Source: Verrucomicrobiota bacterium (GTDB lineage: Bacteria; Verrucomicrobiota; Verrucomicrobiia; Palsa-1439). Taken from it: 46,750 nucleotides of DNA. Location: positions 1 to 46,750 of the forward strand of contig PLZV01000056.1 in assembly GCA_003152315.1 (NCBI GenBank). The letters run 5' to 3'. Positions 17,609 through 24,483 of this stretch are shown here, one piece after another (position 1 is the first letter of the stretch; each line of letters starts with the position of its first letter). The position numbers and the translations under genes were made by a program. The notes beneath the pieces are model-generated. The model ran no database searches and had not been told where the DNA came from. It saw only the letters and a program-made list of their open reading frames with translations.

Positions 17609-17943
17609 CCAGAGTTTTTTCCTCCATAACGTATTCTCCCTACGGTAGATAGACCCTGTTTTCCATCACAAAATCGGTGGGTTCGTTTGGTAAAATGGCA
17701 TATTTCATTCAAAGATACCCTTGGCGAAGGCGGTACTTGCCATCCACAGCGTCCTCGTAACGGGGGATAGGTTAACTGCAAAGAATGAACGACTGCCCCA
17801 CCACCCAACCGCTTCTTCTCCTGGTTAGCGAACATGCGGGGCACTATACCACTATCGTTAAACGATGTATAGAGGAAATATCGGGTAGTAATATCCGACT
17901 CCGAAGTCTGTCATCCTGTGCTTGCCGGGGACCGCGACTGTCC

Positions 17944-17994
17944 TGTAGCCGCAGGCTTCAGCCTGCGTTCTAGCCACGCCGCTCTGTCGGCGTG
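17944..17994. repeat. REP-like palindromes (type 2)
   Basis: TGTAGC is followed by the hairpin CGCAGGCT-TC-AGCCTGCG, minus one base (17950-17967), then a second hairpin CACGCCG-CTCTGT-CGGCGTG (17975-17994). The first hairpin is shared with the element at 28996-29041. Confidence 0.65.
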
Positions 17995-18282
17995 CTCCGC
18001 TCTACGGTCAGAGCTGGTGGGGTGGGTAGCTTGGCCGTAGTCTCGTCGCGCCGTAGCGGTCTCGCGAAGGCGGAAGCGTCCTCGCGAAGTAGGCTCCCGC
18101 CCGCCGCCGTTCGCCTACTTTGTTGTAGCGGCAGTCGGCGCCTGCCCTGAGTCAGACCGAAGGGACCGCCGTCCGTCTACGACGGACTCAACCGCCGGCG
18201 AATTCCCAGTGCCCGCAGTTGGACGTTGAGCGTTGTGCGTTGAACGTTAAGGTGTTATTCCTCCGCCTAAAGGAGCTAACTC

Positions 18283-18420
18283 ATGGCCATCGAATTGACC
18301 AAGGAAGAGGTCGCCGACATCATCCCTTCTCTCCGTCGATATTTCCGGGAAGAACTGGAACTGTAACTCAGCGAAATGCGGGCGAAGTTTCTGCTCAACT
18401 ACTTTTTGAAGGAGATCAAC
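18283..18420 (+). pseudogene. Broken DUF2164-like gene
   Basis: A good ribosome site (AAAGGAG, 18269-18275) precedes an ATG. The frame reads MAIELTKEEVADIIPSLRRY then FREELEL, followed by an in-frame TAA (18364-18366), and resumes as SEMRAKFLLNYFLKEIN. The parts match the usual DUF2164 layout of a basic-acidic helix, RYF, and LLxFFLxEI. After residue 45 the expected ending is lost. A recent nonsense mutation plus 3' decay is the simplest reading. The family assignment is from pattern memory. Confidence 0.55.
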
Positions 18421-18457
18421 ACTTGCTCCACATCACCAACTGAGCCATGTTCGCCAC

Positions 18458-19027
18458 ATGAAGACCTACACCAAAAAAGACTTCCCGGTTTCCGGGATCC
18501 GGCAGCTCCTCGAACCGGGACCCGTCGTCCTGGTCAGTTCCGCTTGGAAGGGGAAACGCAATATCATGACCATGGGCTGGCATACGGTCATCGAATTTAC
18601 CCCGTCGCTCGTCGGTTGCATCATCGCCGACGACAATGTCAGCTTCGCGATGATTCGGAAGAGCCGGGAATGCGTAATCAATGTTCCGACGGCTGACCTG
18701 GTTGATAAAGTAGTCGGCATCGGTAATTGCGATGGGGATATGGTCGATAAATTTGAACGCTTTCACCTGACTCCCGTGACCGCCGCGAAAGTCGCCGCAC
18801 CGCTGATCCGGGAATGTTTCGCGAACTTGGAATGTCGCATTGCCGACACGCGTCTGGTGAAGACCTACAATTTCTTCATCTTCGAAGTGCTGAAAGCCCA
18901 CGTGGCCACCGCACCGAAATATCCTCAAACGCTCCACTACCGCGGCAAAGGGATCTTCATCAAGAGCGGCGGCGTAGTAGACAAGCGCCAGAAATTTACC
19001 AAGTGGAAAAACACCCCCAATTTTTGA
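18458..19027 (+). CDS. Flavin reductase-like FMN-binding protein
   Basis: This 189-residue protein has the split-barrel flavin-reductase pattern: PGPVVLVSSAWKGKRNIMTMGWHTV near the start (FMN-binding Ser/Thr region), SLVGCIIADDNVS, and ECVINVPTADLVDKV. It probably binds FMN and reduces flavin or uses it as a cofactor; the partner is unknown. No strong Shine-Dalgarno is visible before the ATG. It stands as an intact gene inside a repeat-rich, decaying stretch. Confidence 0.82.
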   Translation: MKTYTKKDFPVSGIRQLLEPGPVVLVSSAWKGKRNIMTMGWHTVIEFTPSLVGCIIADDNVSFAMIRKSRECVINVPTADLVDKVVGIGNCDGDMVDKFERFHLTPVTAAKVAAPLIRECFANLECRIADTRLVKTYNFFIFEVLKAHVATAPKYPQTLHYRGKGIFIKSGGVVDKRQKFTKWKNTPNF

Positions 19028-19141
19028 AAGAGACGCTCCATCGTTTGCATTAGTCCTATCGGTCCCATCCGTCCTATTCCGCGCCATGAGACTTCCCACT
19101 TCCCCCTTCTGACCTCTCGCTTCGCACGCCGCCTCTGCCCC

Positions 19142-19249
19142 TCAAGGCGCTTGCAACCATTTGGTGAAGAGCGGCCCCGCCGGGACCCAACGCGCCTCCG
19201 TCCATTGCTTCGCGTTGGCGCTCACCATTACGACGCTTTCCGCCACCAT
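19142..19249 (-). repeat. Duplicated 3' gene fragment, copy A
   Basis: On the minus strand this is an intact 35-codon frame with stop. It begins MVAESVVMVSANAKQWTEAR and ends GPLFTKWLQAP. It matches the last 31 residues of the membrane protein at 22527-23282 (ESVVMVSANAKQWTEARW). It differs from copy B by four synonymous and two replacement codons. Confidence 0.8.
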
Positions 19250-19316
19250 TAGGGTCAACTCTTCTGGGAAAGGGGTCAAGGCTTGACTCTTGACGCTTAC
19301 CATCACCGGCCGGCCC

Positions 19317-19424
19317 TCAAGGCATTTGCAACCATTTCGTAAAGAGCGGCCCTGCCGGAATCCAACGCGCCTCCGTCCATTGCTTCGCGTTGGCGCTCAC
19401 CATCACGACGCTTTCCGCCACCAT
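19317..19424 (-). repeat. Duplicated 3' gene fragment, copy B
   Basis: A second intact 35-codon frame has the same MVAESVV start and ends GPLFTKWLQMP. It is in the same orientation as copy A, 67 bp away, and next to the GGTCAACTC motif. Both break from the full gene at the same codon (AES versus SES), which points to duplication of an already truncated unit. Confidence 0.8.
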
Positions 19425-19440
19425 TAAGGTCAACTCTTCA

Positions 19441-19560
19441 GAGGCCGTTGAAAAACCCTGAATCCCCGCCGCGTGTGGGCTCACGGCCTACAACTTCACA
19501 AGGAAATCCACCGGCGTTATAGGCCCGTCGCCTTCAGCGGGCGTCTTTTTTAACAGCCTC
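19441..19560. mobile_element. MITE-like element, copy 1
   Basis: This 120-bp non-coding unit has terminal inverted repeats GAGGCCGTTGAAAAA and TTTTTTAACAGCCTC (13 of 15 match). An inverted copy of the whole unit is at 23346-23467. IS-like ends without a transposase suggest a miniature inverted-repeat element moved in trans. It sits directly after a GGTCAACTCTTCA motif. Confidence 0.75.
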
Positions 19561-19787
19561 TCCACAGAGCACGCTTGCGAGCACACCTTCCAAGCGCTGG
19601 CAGCTTCAAGAACAACTTAACCGTCTTCCACGCTGATTTGTCACGAGTGGTGAGCTGACCCCGACGACTCAATTGATATTAGTTCCGCCAAAGTGGTCTC
19701 TCTATGTCAGATTAGTATTTTGACGGTACGGGCGACCAGACTACTCGCCCTCCCTCCGATTAGGCATTATGGCTCAATCTCGAGAAA

Positions 19788-20006
19788 TTACTTCATATTC
19801 TCGAAGGGTATTTTACCCGGCGCGGACTCAAAATGAGTCATTTCTGAATGTGGTTCGGTAATGGATTCAGTCTCCACAATCGAAGTCACTTCGCCGAGGG
19901 GATTTTTGTAGACGGTCACGGTCTTGGTGTAGCCCATTTGAACACAACCGCTGAGGAGGCCTAAGGCTCCCACGACGACAACAACGAGTCCGATTTCTCT
20001 CTTCAT
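19788..20006 (-). CDS. Small lipoprotein
   Basis: This 72-residue protein has a positively charged start (MKREIG), a hydrophobic segment and the lipobox LSGC (Cys at about 21), so it should be lipidated and exported. The mature part (QMGYTKTVTVYKNPLGEVTS) shows no domain I recognise. An AAGGAG site lies 12 bases before the ATG. It has no clear operon partner. Confidence 0.75.
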   Translation of the reverse strand: MKREIGLVVVVVGALGLLSGCVQMGYTKTVTVYKNPLGEVTSIVETESITEPHSEMTHFESAPGKIPFENMK

Positions 20007-20380
20007 GTTAACTTTCCACTCCTTCGGTCATATTGTTTTTTGGATGTCGTCAAACATCCGCATACGACAAGGATGACCGACCCTGCCGTAAATCCATTTT
20101 TCGTACAAAACTGGATCTTATTGCTGATAAACTCTTACACCCCGTTGAGGCAGCCCTTTGTTGAGAAAATAAAAATGGGCAGCATTCTGAACTGACATTT
20201 CCCTTATGATTTACCTCCACAACCATCGCGGGGTGTTGAATTTCAAGTATTGTCATTTTATCCTCTCTGAGGTTGTCCGCAAGTTTAATTCTCCCATCAC
20301 CAGACCGGATTGTCGCCTCCTGCGTCATCCGGGGTCATCCGGGGTCACATCTCTGTTTTCTACACTTCGCTCCGGGGCCC

Positions 20381-20480
20381 TCAAGGCATTTGCAACTATT
20401 TCGTGAAGAGAGGACCTGCAGGGATCCACCGCGCCTCCGTCCATTGCTACGGGTTTGTGCTCACCATCACGACGCTTTCC
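20381..20480 (-). repeat. Duplicated 3' gene fragment, copy C (decayed)
   Basis: It is the same fragment as copies A and B on the same strand, but with in-frame stops: ESVVMVSTNP then a stop, and later a TAG in place of the TGG of FTKW. This copy is clearly non-functional, unlike A and B. Confidence 0.75.
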
Positions 20481-20484
20481 GGAA

Positions 20485-20587
20485 GGGGTCAGGGCTTGAC
20501 TCTTGACAGCACATCCCTCGCGCCGCATTCCGTCTGTCATCGGGGGTCAACTCAGTACTCTTGACACATTGTCGAGGGGGTCAACGC
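20485..20587. repeat. GGGGTCAACTC / TTGACTCTTGAC motif cluster
   Basis: Two units occur here: GGGGTCAGGGCTTGACTCTT at 20485 and GGGGTCAACTCAGTACTCTT at 20543, then GGGGGTCAACG at 20577. Related units lie at 19251, 19275, 19427, 21688, 21986, 22454 and 23331. GTCAA and TTGAC are inverse complements, so each unit can fold. It looks like a REP family confined to 19.2-23.5 kb. Confidence 0.65.
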
Positions 20588-20594
20588 CTGAAAT

Positions 20595-21284
20595 TTACAC
20601 GTGCCGCCGCTTGCGCCGCAACAATCCCGCGCCCACACACAATCCCACCGCCGCCAGCGCCAGCGTGTCTGGCTCCGGGACGGCATCGAAGGTGAAGTTG
20701 TCGAAGGCCACTCCCGTACTGAAGTTTTGCGCGCCAGTGTAGGTGAAACGAACGGACGCAATATCCGCCGTCGCGTGGCTAAACGACCAGGGCGTCGCCA
20801 ACGCATCGCCGGTGTGCGCCGTGTTGGTGTCCAGCACCAGCGTGTCCACCACGTGATTCAGCGAATCGAGTGCGCGGATCGTCCACGCCTCGTTATTATC
20901 AATGTCCAGCACCACGCCGCCGACGCTCGATGCCAGGGAGCTGTAACCGACAATCAAATCGCTATGCGGACCGGTCGCGCTGATCGTCAGGAAAAACGAG
21001 CCACAATTTTCCCCCGGCGCCGGCGTGTCGTCGCCATACGCGCTGGTAAAACCGACACCGGGTGATCCCGCTTGGACGATAATCGGGAATGAGCCGTCGG
21101 AATTCGCGAAACGCATCCCGAAACTGGCCTGATATTGGTTGCTGATGTTCATGCTTTCCGTCGGCGGGCCACCCCCCGGCAACGTTTCAAAATCCAGCGT
21201 CGCCGCCCGTGTCCGCAACGCGGAAAGGCAGACCAACGCGACCCCGACAAACACAAAACGACCGACCGCAAATCCGTTTTTCAT
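20595..21284 (-). CDS. PEP-CTERM sorting-domain exported protein
   Basis: The 229-residue protein has a signal peptide (VGRFVFVGVALVCLSALRTRA) and a C-terminal PEP-CTERM tail: VPEPDTLALAAVGLCVGAGL then RRKRR. Such proteins are exported and processed by an exosortase. The middle (DFETLPGGGPPTES ... FTYTGAQNFSTGVAFDNFTFD) resembles beta-sandwich extracellular domains. The start at 21284 is chosen for its AGAGGAG ribosome site 7 bases away. No exosortase gene is in the window. Confidence 0.88.
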   Translation of the reverse strand: MKNGFAVGRFVFVGVALVCLSALRTRAATLDFETLPGGGPPTESMNISNQYQASFGMRFANSDGSFPIIVQAGSPGVGFTSAYGDDTPAPGENCGSFFLTISATGPHSDLIVGYSSLASSVGGVVLDIDNNEAWTIRALDSLNHVVDTLVLDTNTAHTGDALATPWSFSHATADIASVRFTYTGAQNFSTGVAFDNFTFDAVPEPDTLALAAVGLCVGAGLLRRKRRHV

Positions 21285-21361
21285 GGAAGCTCCTCTCGCC
21301 ACTGCTGAGGATACTAAAGACACTCCCACTTAGTCAATAAAGAGGTCAGTCCGGTAGTGAC

Positions 21362-21574
21362 CTAATTTGGATGTCGCCCCGACCTGGCCATCAGATAATG
21401 ATAGAACACCAATGCGATCAGAAGAAAGCTGAAGAGGAATACCGTGCCTGACATACTACGGCCCGCACGTGTTGGGAAATTCTGCCTTATCCACACACCA
21501 AAGTAGAAACCGAATCCTGCGAGCGCAAACCCAAGGATATAGTCCTATAGCTGTTGGCCGGTAATGTGCATCAT
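21362..21574 (-). pseudogene. Small membrane protein gene with in-frame TAG
   Basis: A GAAGG site precedes MMHITGQQL, then an in-frame TAG (21545-21547). The same frame continues for 60 codons as DYILGFALAGFGFYFGVWIR ... GTVFLFSFLLIALVFYHYLM and ends at a TAG. Two hydrophobic segments make a sensible small membrane protein. The retained downstream frame implies a recent nonsense change, or a sequencing error. Confidence 0.6.
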
Positions 21575-22126
21575 AACACCTTCGTGTCTATTTCTGCGCC
21601 TCGCTCGCAATAGCCGCCCGTACAGCCGTTTGTGGCGATTCGACAGGCGGAAGCTCCAAAACAGTGATATAGCGCGTCGTGGTCATTGGGGTCAACTCCG
21701 TACTCTGGACACAACTGACTCACACGATCTGACACGCCTCGGCAAAGCTGAGACGCGGGCCGCGCGCGGATGGAGCTTGCTCGCATCGCCGTGGCCGAGG
21801 TTACAGAGGAAGTTCGATTTGACCGTCGTCCCCGCAAAAAACGCCGCATCCATCACGTTTCACCAACTTCACACCCGCCTGGCCATGCACCCCCAAACGC
21901 AATTCCAATCGCCCTCGCTGGCTTGGCCAGATACATGGTACTACCATGTATTGCGATGGAAAAGGTCACAGCTTCACACTCATTGGGGTCAACTCTCCCC
22001 TCCGGCCACATTGTCTTGTCGGCGTGGCTGCGCTTGACGGAAATTGAAGGGGTTAATACATCACCGGTGTTATAATCTGCGGATGCTTTCCCCCGGAATA
22101 CGTGCGGTGTTTATTCTTCTTGAAGT
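21575..22126. other. Gene-poor stretch
   Basis: I see no supported gene in 552 bp. Overlapping reading frames of 92-157 codons exist on both strands, but none has a recognisable motif and they run through the extragenic motif units at 21688 and 21986. A promoter-like extended -10 lies at its right end. Confidence 0.5.
22068..22076 (+). promoter_or_regulatory. Extended -10 promoter element
   Basis: TGTTATAAT is a perfect extended -10 (TGNTATAAT). No -35 box at 17 bp is convincing, as expected for extended -10 promoters. It lies 84 bp upstream of the small membrane protein ATG at 22160. Confidence 0.5.
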
Positions 22127-22159
22127 GTGTCTATCTTCTTGCTGAACTCTCCGAACCTC

Positions 22160-22429
22160 ATGGCAGATCTCGTATTCAACATTGGTCTCGGCATCATCAG
22201 TTGGTTTATCGCCCGGAAAAAAGGCTACAACCCCTGGTGTTGGTTGATAGCGATGGGAATACTGGGCTTAATCCTCGTAATGTGTTTGCCCTCTGCCAAT
22301 GCTGTTGGGATTGATCCTGTGAAACAGCAGAAACGGAAAAGTCTGGCCCGCACAGTAGGAACGTCACTATCCTTCCTCTTTTGTGTAATTCTCTTCGCGG
22401 AAATACTCGCCAAGGTGGTCAGACAATAG
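22160..22429 (+). CDS. Small two-segment membrane protein
   Basis: This protein of 89 residues has hydrophobic segments at about 3-18 (LVFNIGLGIISWFIA), 27-46 (WCWLIAMGILGLILVMCL) and 66-86 (GTSLSFLFCVILFAEIL). The motif ARKKGYNPWCW between the first two resembles small membrane proteins of unknown role with an RKKGxNPW linker. A GTG at 22127 is an alternative start adding 11 residues. It stands alone in the accessory stretch, with the extended -10 element upstream. Confidence 0.6.
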   Translation: MADLVFNIGLGIISWFIARKKGYNPWCWLIAMGILGLILVMCLPSANAVGIDPVKQQKRKSLARTVGTSLSFLFCVILFAEILAKVVRQ

Positions 22430-22526
22430 GGAAAGTCATGCAGCTTGTTGTTCGGGTCAACTTTCCACACAGCACACTCCATTGGTCCACGGGCTGCGCT
22501 CGCTGGTAATCGCCGTCTCCGACCCC

Positions 22527-23282
22527 TCAAGGCGTCTGCAACCATTTCGTGAAGAGCGGACCCGCCGGAATCCACCGCGCCTCCGTCCATTGCTTCGCGT
22601 TGGCGCTCACCATCACGACGCTCTCCGACAGATAGACCGGGCCCGATGGATCAGCGTAAACTTTCGGATAATAAATCATCCCGGGCAGTTGGTCGCTGTA
22701 GAGCCAGACGCCATAGAGATTGCTGACGCTGCCTGCGGCGAGCGAAGAGGAGGGGATAGGGGTTCCATCCCGCATGGCACTCACCACCTCTTCAATCAAT
22801 GCCGGATCTGTCGTGCGTTTGTGCGACGCTGGACCTACCGGCGCGGTATACTCCATCGTCTGGAACTTCGCGTGACGCCAGTCGAACGGCGGGAGTTGAC
22901 TGTTTCGGAAGACCGCATACGCCGGCATCTCCGAGCCCTCATCTACCGAAATATAATCCGTCACCTTCTGCCCCGGAATCGTGTAAACCATCTTGCCGCC
23001 GATCGGCCCGCGCCCAATCGCATTCTTCGGCTCGACGTCCTGCAACGCCAACGCATATTCATCATAGTCACTCACAAAGACCGACGTCCCCGACTTCACC
23101 GTTGTGCGAAGAAAACCCGGATGAGCCGACGCCGTTTGCTCAATGCTATAAACCGGCAGCCAACCGTCCACCCCCACATTGCCCAAGCCAAAGAACCAAG
23201 CGACGATCACGATCGCCACCATCGTCACACAGACCGCCATTCCCAGCGCAATCAGTATCAACCATTTTTTCTTCGTGGACAT
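22527..23282 (-). CDS. Membrane-anchored protein, source of the repeated tail
   Basis: The 251-residue protein has a lysine-rich start and one membrane segment (WLILIALGMAVCVTMVAIVI), then a large outer domain I do not recognise. Features include GWLPVYSIEQTASAHPGFLR, YTIPGQKVTDYIS and a C-terminal SESVVMVSANAKQWTEARW. That last block is repeated as separate 36-codon fragments at 19142, 19317 and 20381. The start ATG at 23282 follows a GGAAGGAGAC-like site. Function unknown; an envelope role is inferred. Confidence 0.7.
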   Translation of the reverse strand: MSTKKKWLILIALGMAVCVTMVAIVIVAWFFGLGNVGVDGWLPVYSIEQTASAHPGFLRTTVKSGTSVFVSDYDEYALALQDVEPKNAIGRGPIGGKMVYTIPGQKVTDYISVDEGSEMPAYAVFRNSQLPPFDWRHAKFQTMEYTAPVGPASHKRTTDPALIEEVVSAMRDGTPIPSSSLAAGSVSNLYGVWLYSDQLPGMIYYPKVYADPSGPVYLSESVVMVSANAKQWTEARWIPAGPLFTKWLQTP

Positions 23283-23345
23283 TCTCGTCTCCTTCCAACC
23301 TCAATCTGATTTCTATCCAAAGAAATCACTAGGGTCAACTCTCCA

Positions 23346-23467
23346 GAGGCTGTTGAAAAAGACGCCCGCTGAAGGCGACGGGCCTATAACGCCGCGGCGG
23401 ATTTCCTTGTGAAGTTGTAGGCCGCGTGCCCCCACGCGGCGGGGATTCAGGGTTTTTCAACGGCCTC
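23346..23467. mobile_element. MITE-like element, copy 2 (inverted)
   Basis: This 122-bp unit has terminal inverted repeats GAGGCTGTTGAAAAA and TTTTTCAACGGCCTC (14 of 15). Its sequence is the reverse complement of 19441-19560 with few changes. It follows GGGTCAACTCTCCA and precedes GTGACTCTTGAAA, so it seems inserted inside one of the GGGTCAACTC motif units. Confidence 0.78.
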
Positions 23468-23544
23468 GTGACTCTTGAAATTTTCAAAGTGTCTTCATTT
23501 TGAAACTCATTGACTCACTACCACCAACGTCGTACATCAGAACC

Positions 23545-23796
23545 ATGGCGCTTGACTACGTAGAGTGGTGCCACGAGAACGGTTTCGACTGCAACAAAGT
23601 CGACCATCACGAGGCCTGGCACCGATACATGGACGCCGAGTTGCGCGAACCAGCACCTACCTCCACGGGTCGCCTGAGCGGCAGAATCACCCGCACTTGG
23701 ATGCAAGATCGCGAAGCCGAACTCCGCCGCCGCTCCTATCAACGCCATTGGCAAATAATCTGGCCGCGCCAACCCCTGCGCATCGTCTCACTATAA
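23545..23796 (+). CDS. Small hypothetical protein
   Basis: A possible 83-residue product starts MALDYVEWCHENGFDCNKVD and becomes Arg-rich (MQDREAELRRRSYQRHW). The first half reads like a real folded protein; no family is recognised. A TTG start at 23500 would add 15 residues. No clear ribosome site supports the ATG. It may be a decayed remnant. Confidence 0.35.
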   Translation: MALDYVEWCHENGFDCNKVDHHEAWHRYMDAELREPAPTSTGRLSGRITRTWMQDREAELRRRSYQRHWQIIWPRQPLRIVSL

Positions 23797-23951
23797 TTCC
23801 ATCCCCAGCCGACCGAGCCAGTTCCGCCATCCGCTCCCGCATGCGCCTTGCGACAGCGTCGCCCGTATCATCACAATAACTTGACACCCATGGTGTTTAT
23901 GGAACAGTGAGGGTGAACTACATGATTCAATCGTCAACCGGAAAGAACGCC

Positions 23952-24113
23952 ATGCCAAAGAGCCCGGTCGTCCTCGCTGTGCGAATGTGCCTTCTGTTCC
24001 TGCTCATATCTTCCGCGCTCTTGGTAACCGGTTGCGCGAACGTGAGCCCGGAAGACCGCGCTTTCTACTATAGCGGATGGGTCAACCCAAACTCCCAGCC
24101 GCCAAGCCATTAA
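23952..24113 (+). CDS. Very small lipoprotein
   Basis: This 53-residue product has a hydrophobic signal (CLLFLLISSALLV) and lipobox VTGC, then a short mature tail, NVSPEDRAFYYSGWVNPNSQ. A GGAAAG site sits just upstream of the ATG at 23952; in-frame upstream codons lack one. Only about 20 residues follow the lipidated Cys. Role unknown. Confidence 0.65.
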   Translation: MPKSPVVLAVRMCLLFLLISSALLVTGCANVSPEDRAFYYSGWVNPNSQPPSH

Positions 24114-24483
24114 CGTGGCGTGTAGAAGATGCCACTGCCTATCCAGTTATAGATAGTGCCATCTATACGAGCCAGTTCCGCCCGCCCGTTTCTATTGGGT
24201 AGACTGCACCGCGCTGTAATGATCGGACAATCATTCCGTCCCCAACGCCGTCCACATCGTCCATTTCGTCCATGCCATGGCCTTCGTCTCGTCCTCTAAA
24301 ACCTTGGCGAAGGTACGATGTCCAAGATCATGCCGTACAATACCACTATCGGAAGCCGATGTCCACAAAAAAGGCAGCCTCTTAAAATTGGAGGGCCTCG
24401 CTCCGTCGTGGCCGTCTGTGATAGTCAGGAGCGTCCCGCCCGTGGCTTCTCCGCCATTGTCCGCTTGCCATTAGATTGCTAGG
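24114..24483. other. Repeat-bearing spacer
   Basis: It contains no gene I can support. It holds GTCC-periodic bases (24236-24275), a TTGGCGAAGG motif at 24303, an ATCGG/CCGAT palindrome within a TACCACTATCG context (24339-24362) that resembles 17845-17871, and a type-1 REP half (24387-24417). Confidence 0.55.
24387..24417. repeat. REP-like palindrome (type 1, half copy)
   Basis: ATTGGAGGGCCTCGCTCCGT continues CGTGGCCGTCTG. It is the third copy of the left half of the 2294 element; here the stem has one mismatch (GGCCTCG against CGTGGCC). Confidence 0.7.

Larger units (their letters stand above)
17376..18282. other. Repeat-rich spacer after trpG
   Basis: There is no convincing gene in about 900 bp. 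It holds a type-1 REP half (17401-17430), a tract of GTCCATTC-like units (about 17449-17510), a perfect T-tailed hairpin (17574-17608), a direct repeat of one hairpin arm (GGTGGGTTCGTTT at 17676-17688), a small nested palindrome with ATCGTT/AACGAT arms (17845-17871), and a type-2 REP (17944-17994). From 18040 to 18200 there are CGCGAAGGCGG-like motifs and GACGG/CCGTC inverted pairs. This looks like an accretion of extragenic repeats. Confidence 0.6.
19028..19787. other. Gene-poor stretch with repeats
   Basis: No normal-sized gene is seen in 760 bp. It contains a GTCC-periodic tract (19055-19082), two copies of a 36-codon gene fragment (19142-19249 and 19317-19424), GGGTCAACTC/TTGACTCTTGAC motifs around them, and a MITE-like element (19441-19560). 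Bases 19561-19787 show nothing I can name. Confidence 0.6.
20007..20594. other. Gene-poor stretch with decayed fragment
   Basis: No gene is called in 588 bp. A 92-codon reading frame on the minus strand (20050-20328) begins plausibly but becomes basic and low in signal, and is not supported. A short hairpin GGATGT-CGTCAA-ACATCC lies at 20042-20059. A doubled TCATCCGGGG (20324-20343), fragment copy C and GGGGTCA motifs fill the right half. Confidence 0.5.

Noticed and set aside
16362-17627. A 421-codon minus-strand frame across trpG and the sppA start
   Set aside because: It runs antisense through trpG, which has a clear triad, and has no motif.
19142-19249. Calling the 35-codon tail fragment a real small gene
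   Set aside because: No ribosome site is evident and it clearly derives from the 3' end of another gene; kept as a repeat and listed as a finding.
20050-20328. A 92-codon minus-strand gene
   Set aside because: The first 40 codons look plausible but there is no motif, no good ribosome site and the rest is low in signal; possibly a remnant.
21564-22075. Overlapping 157- and 101-codon frames
   Set aside because: They read through extragenic motif units and show no recognisable domain.
17376-24483. A CRISPR array
   Set aside because: Repeats are irregularly spaced, differ in type, and lack uniform spacers or cas genes.
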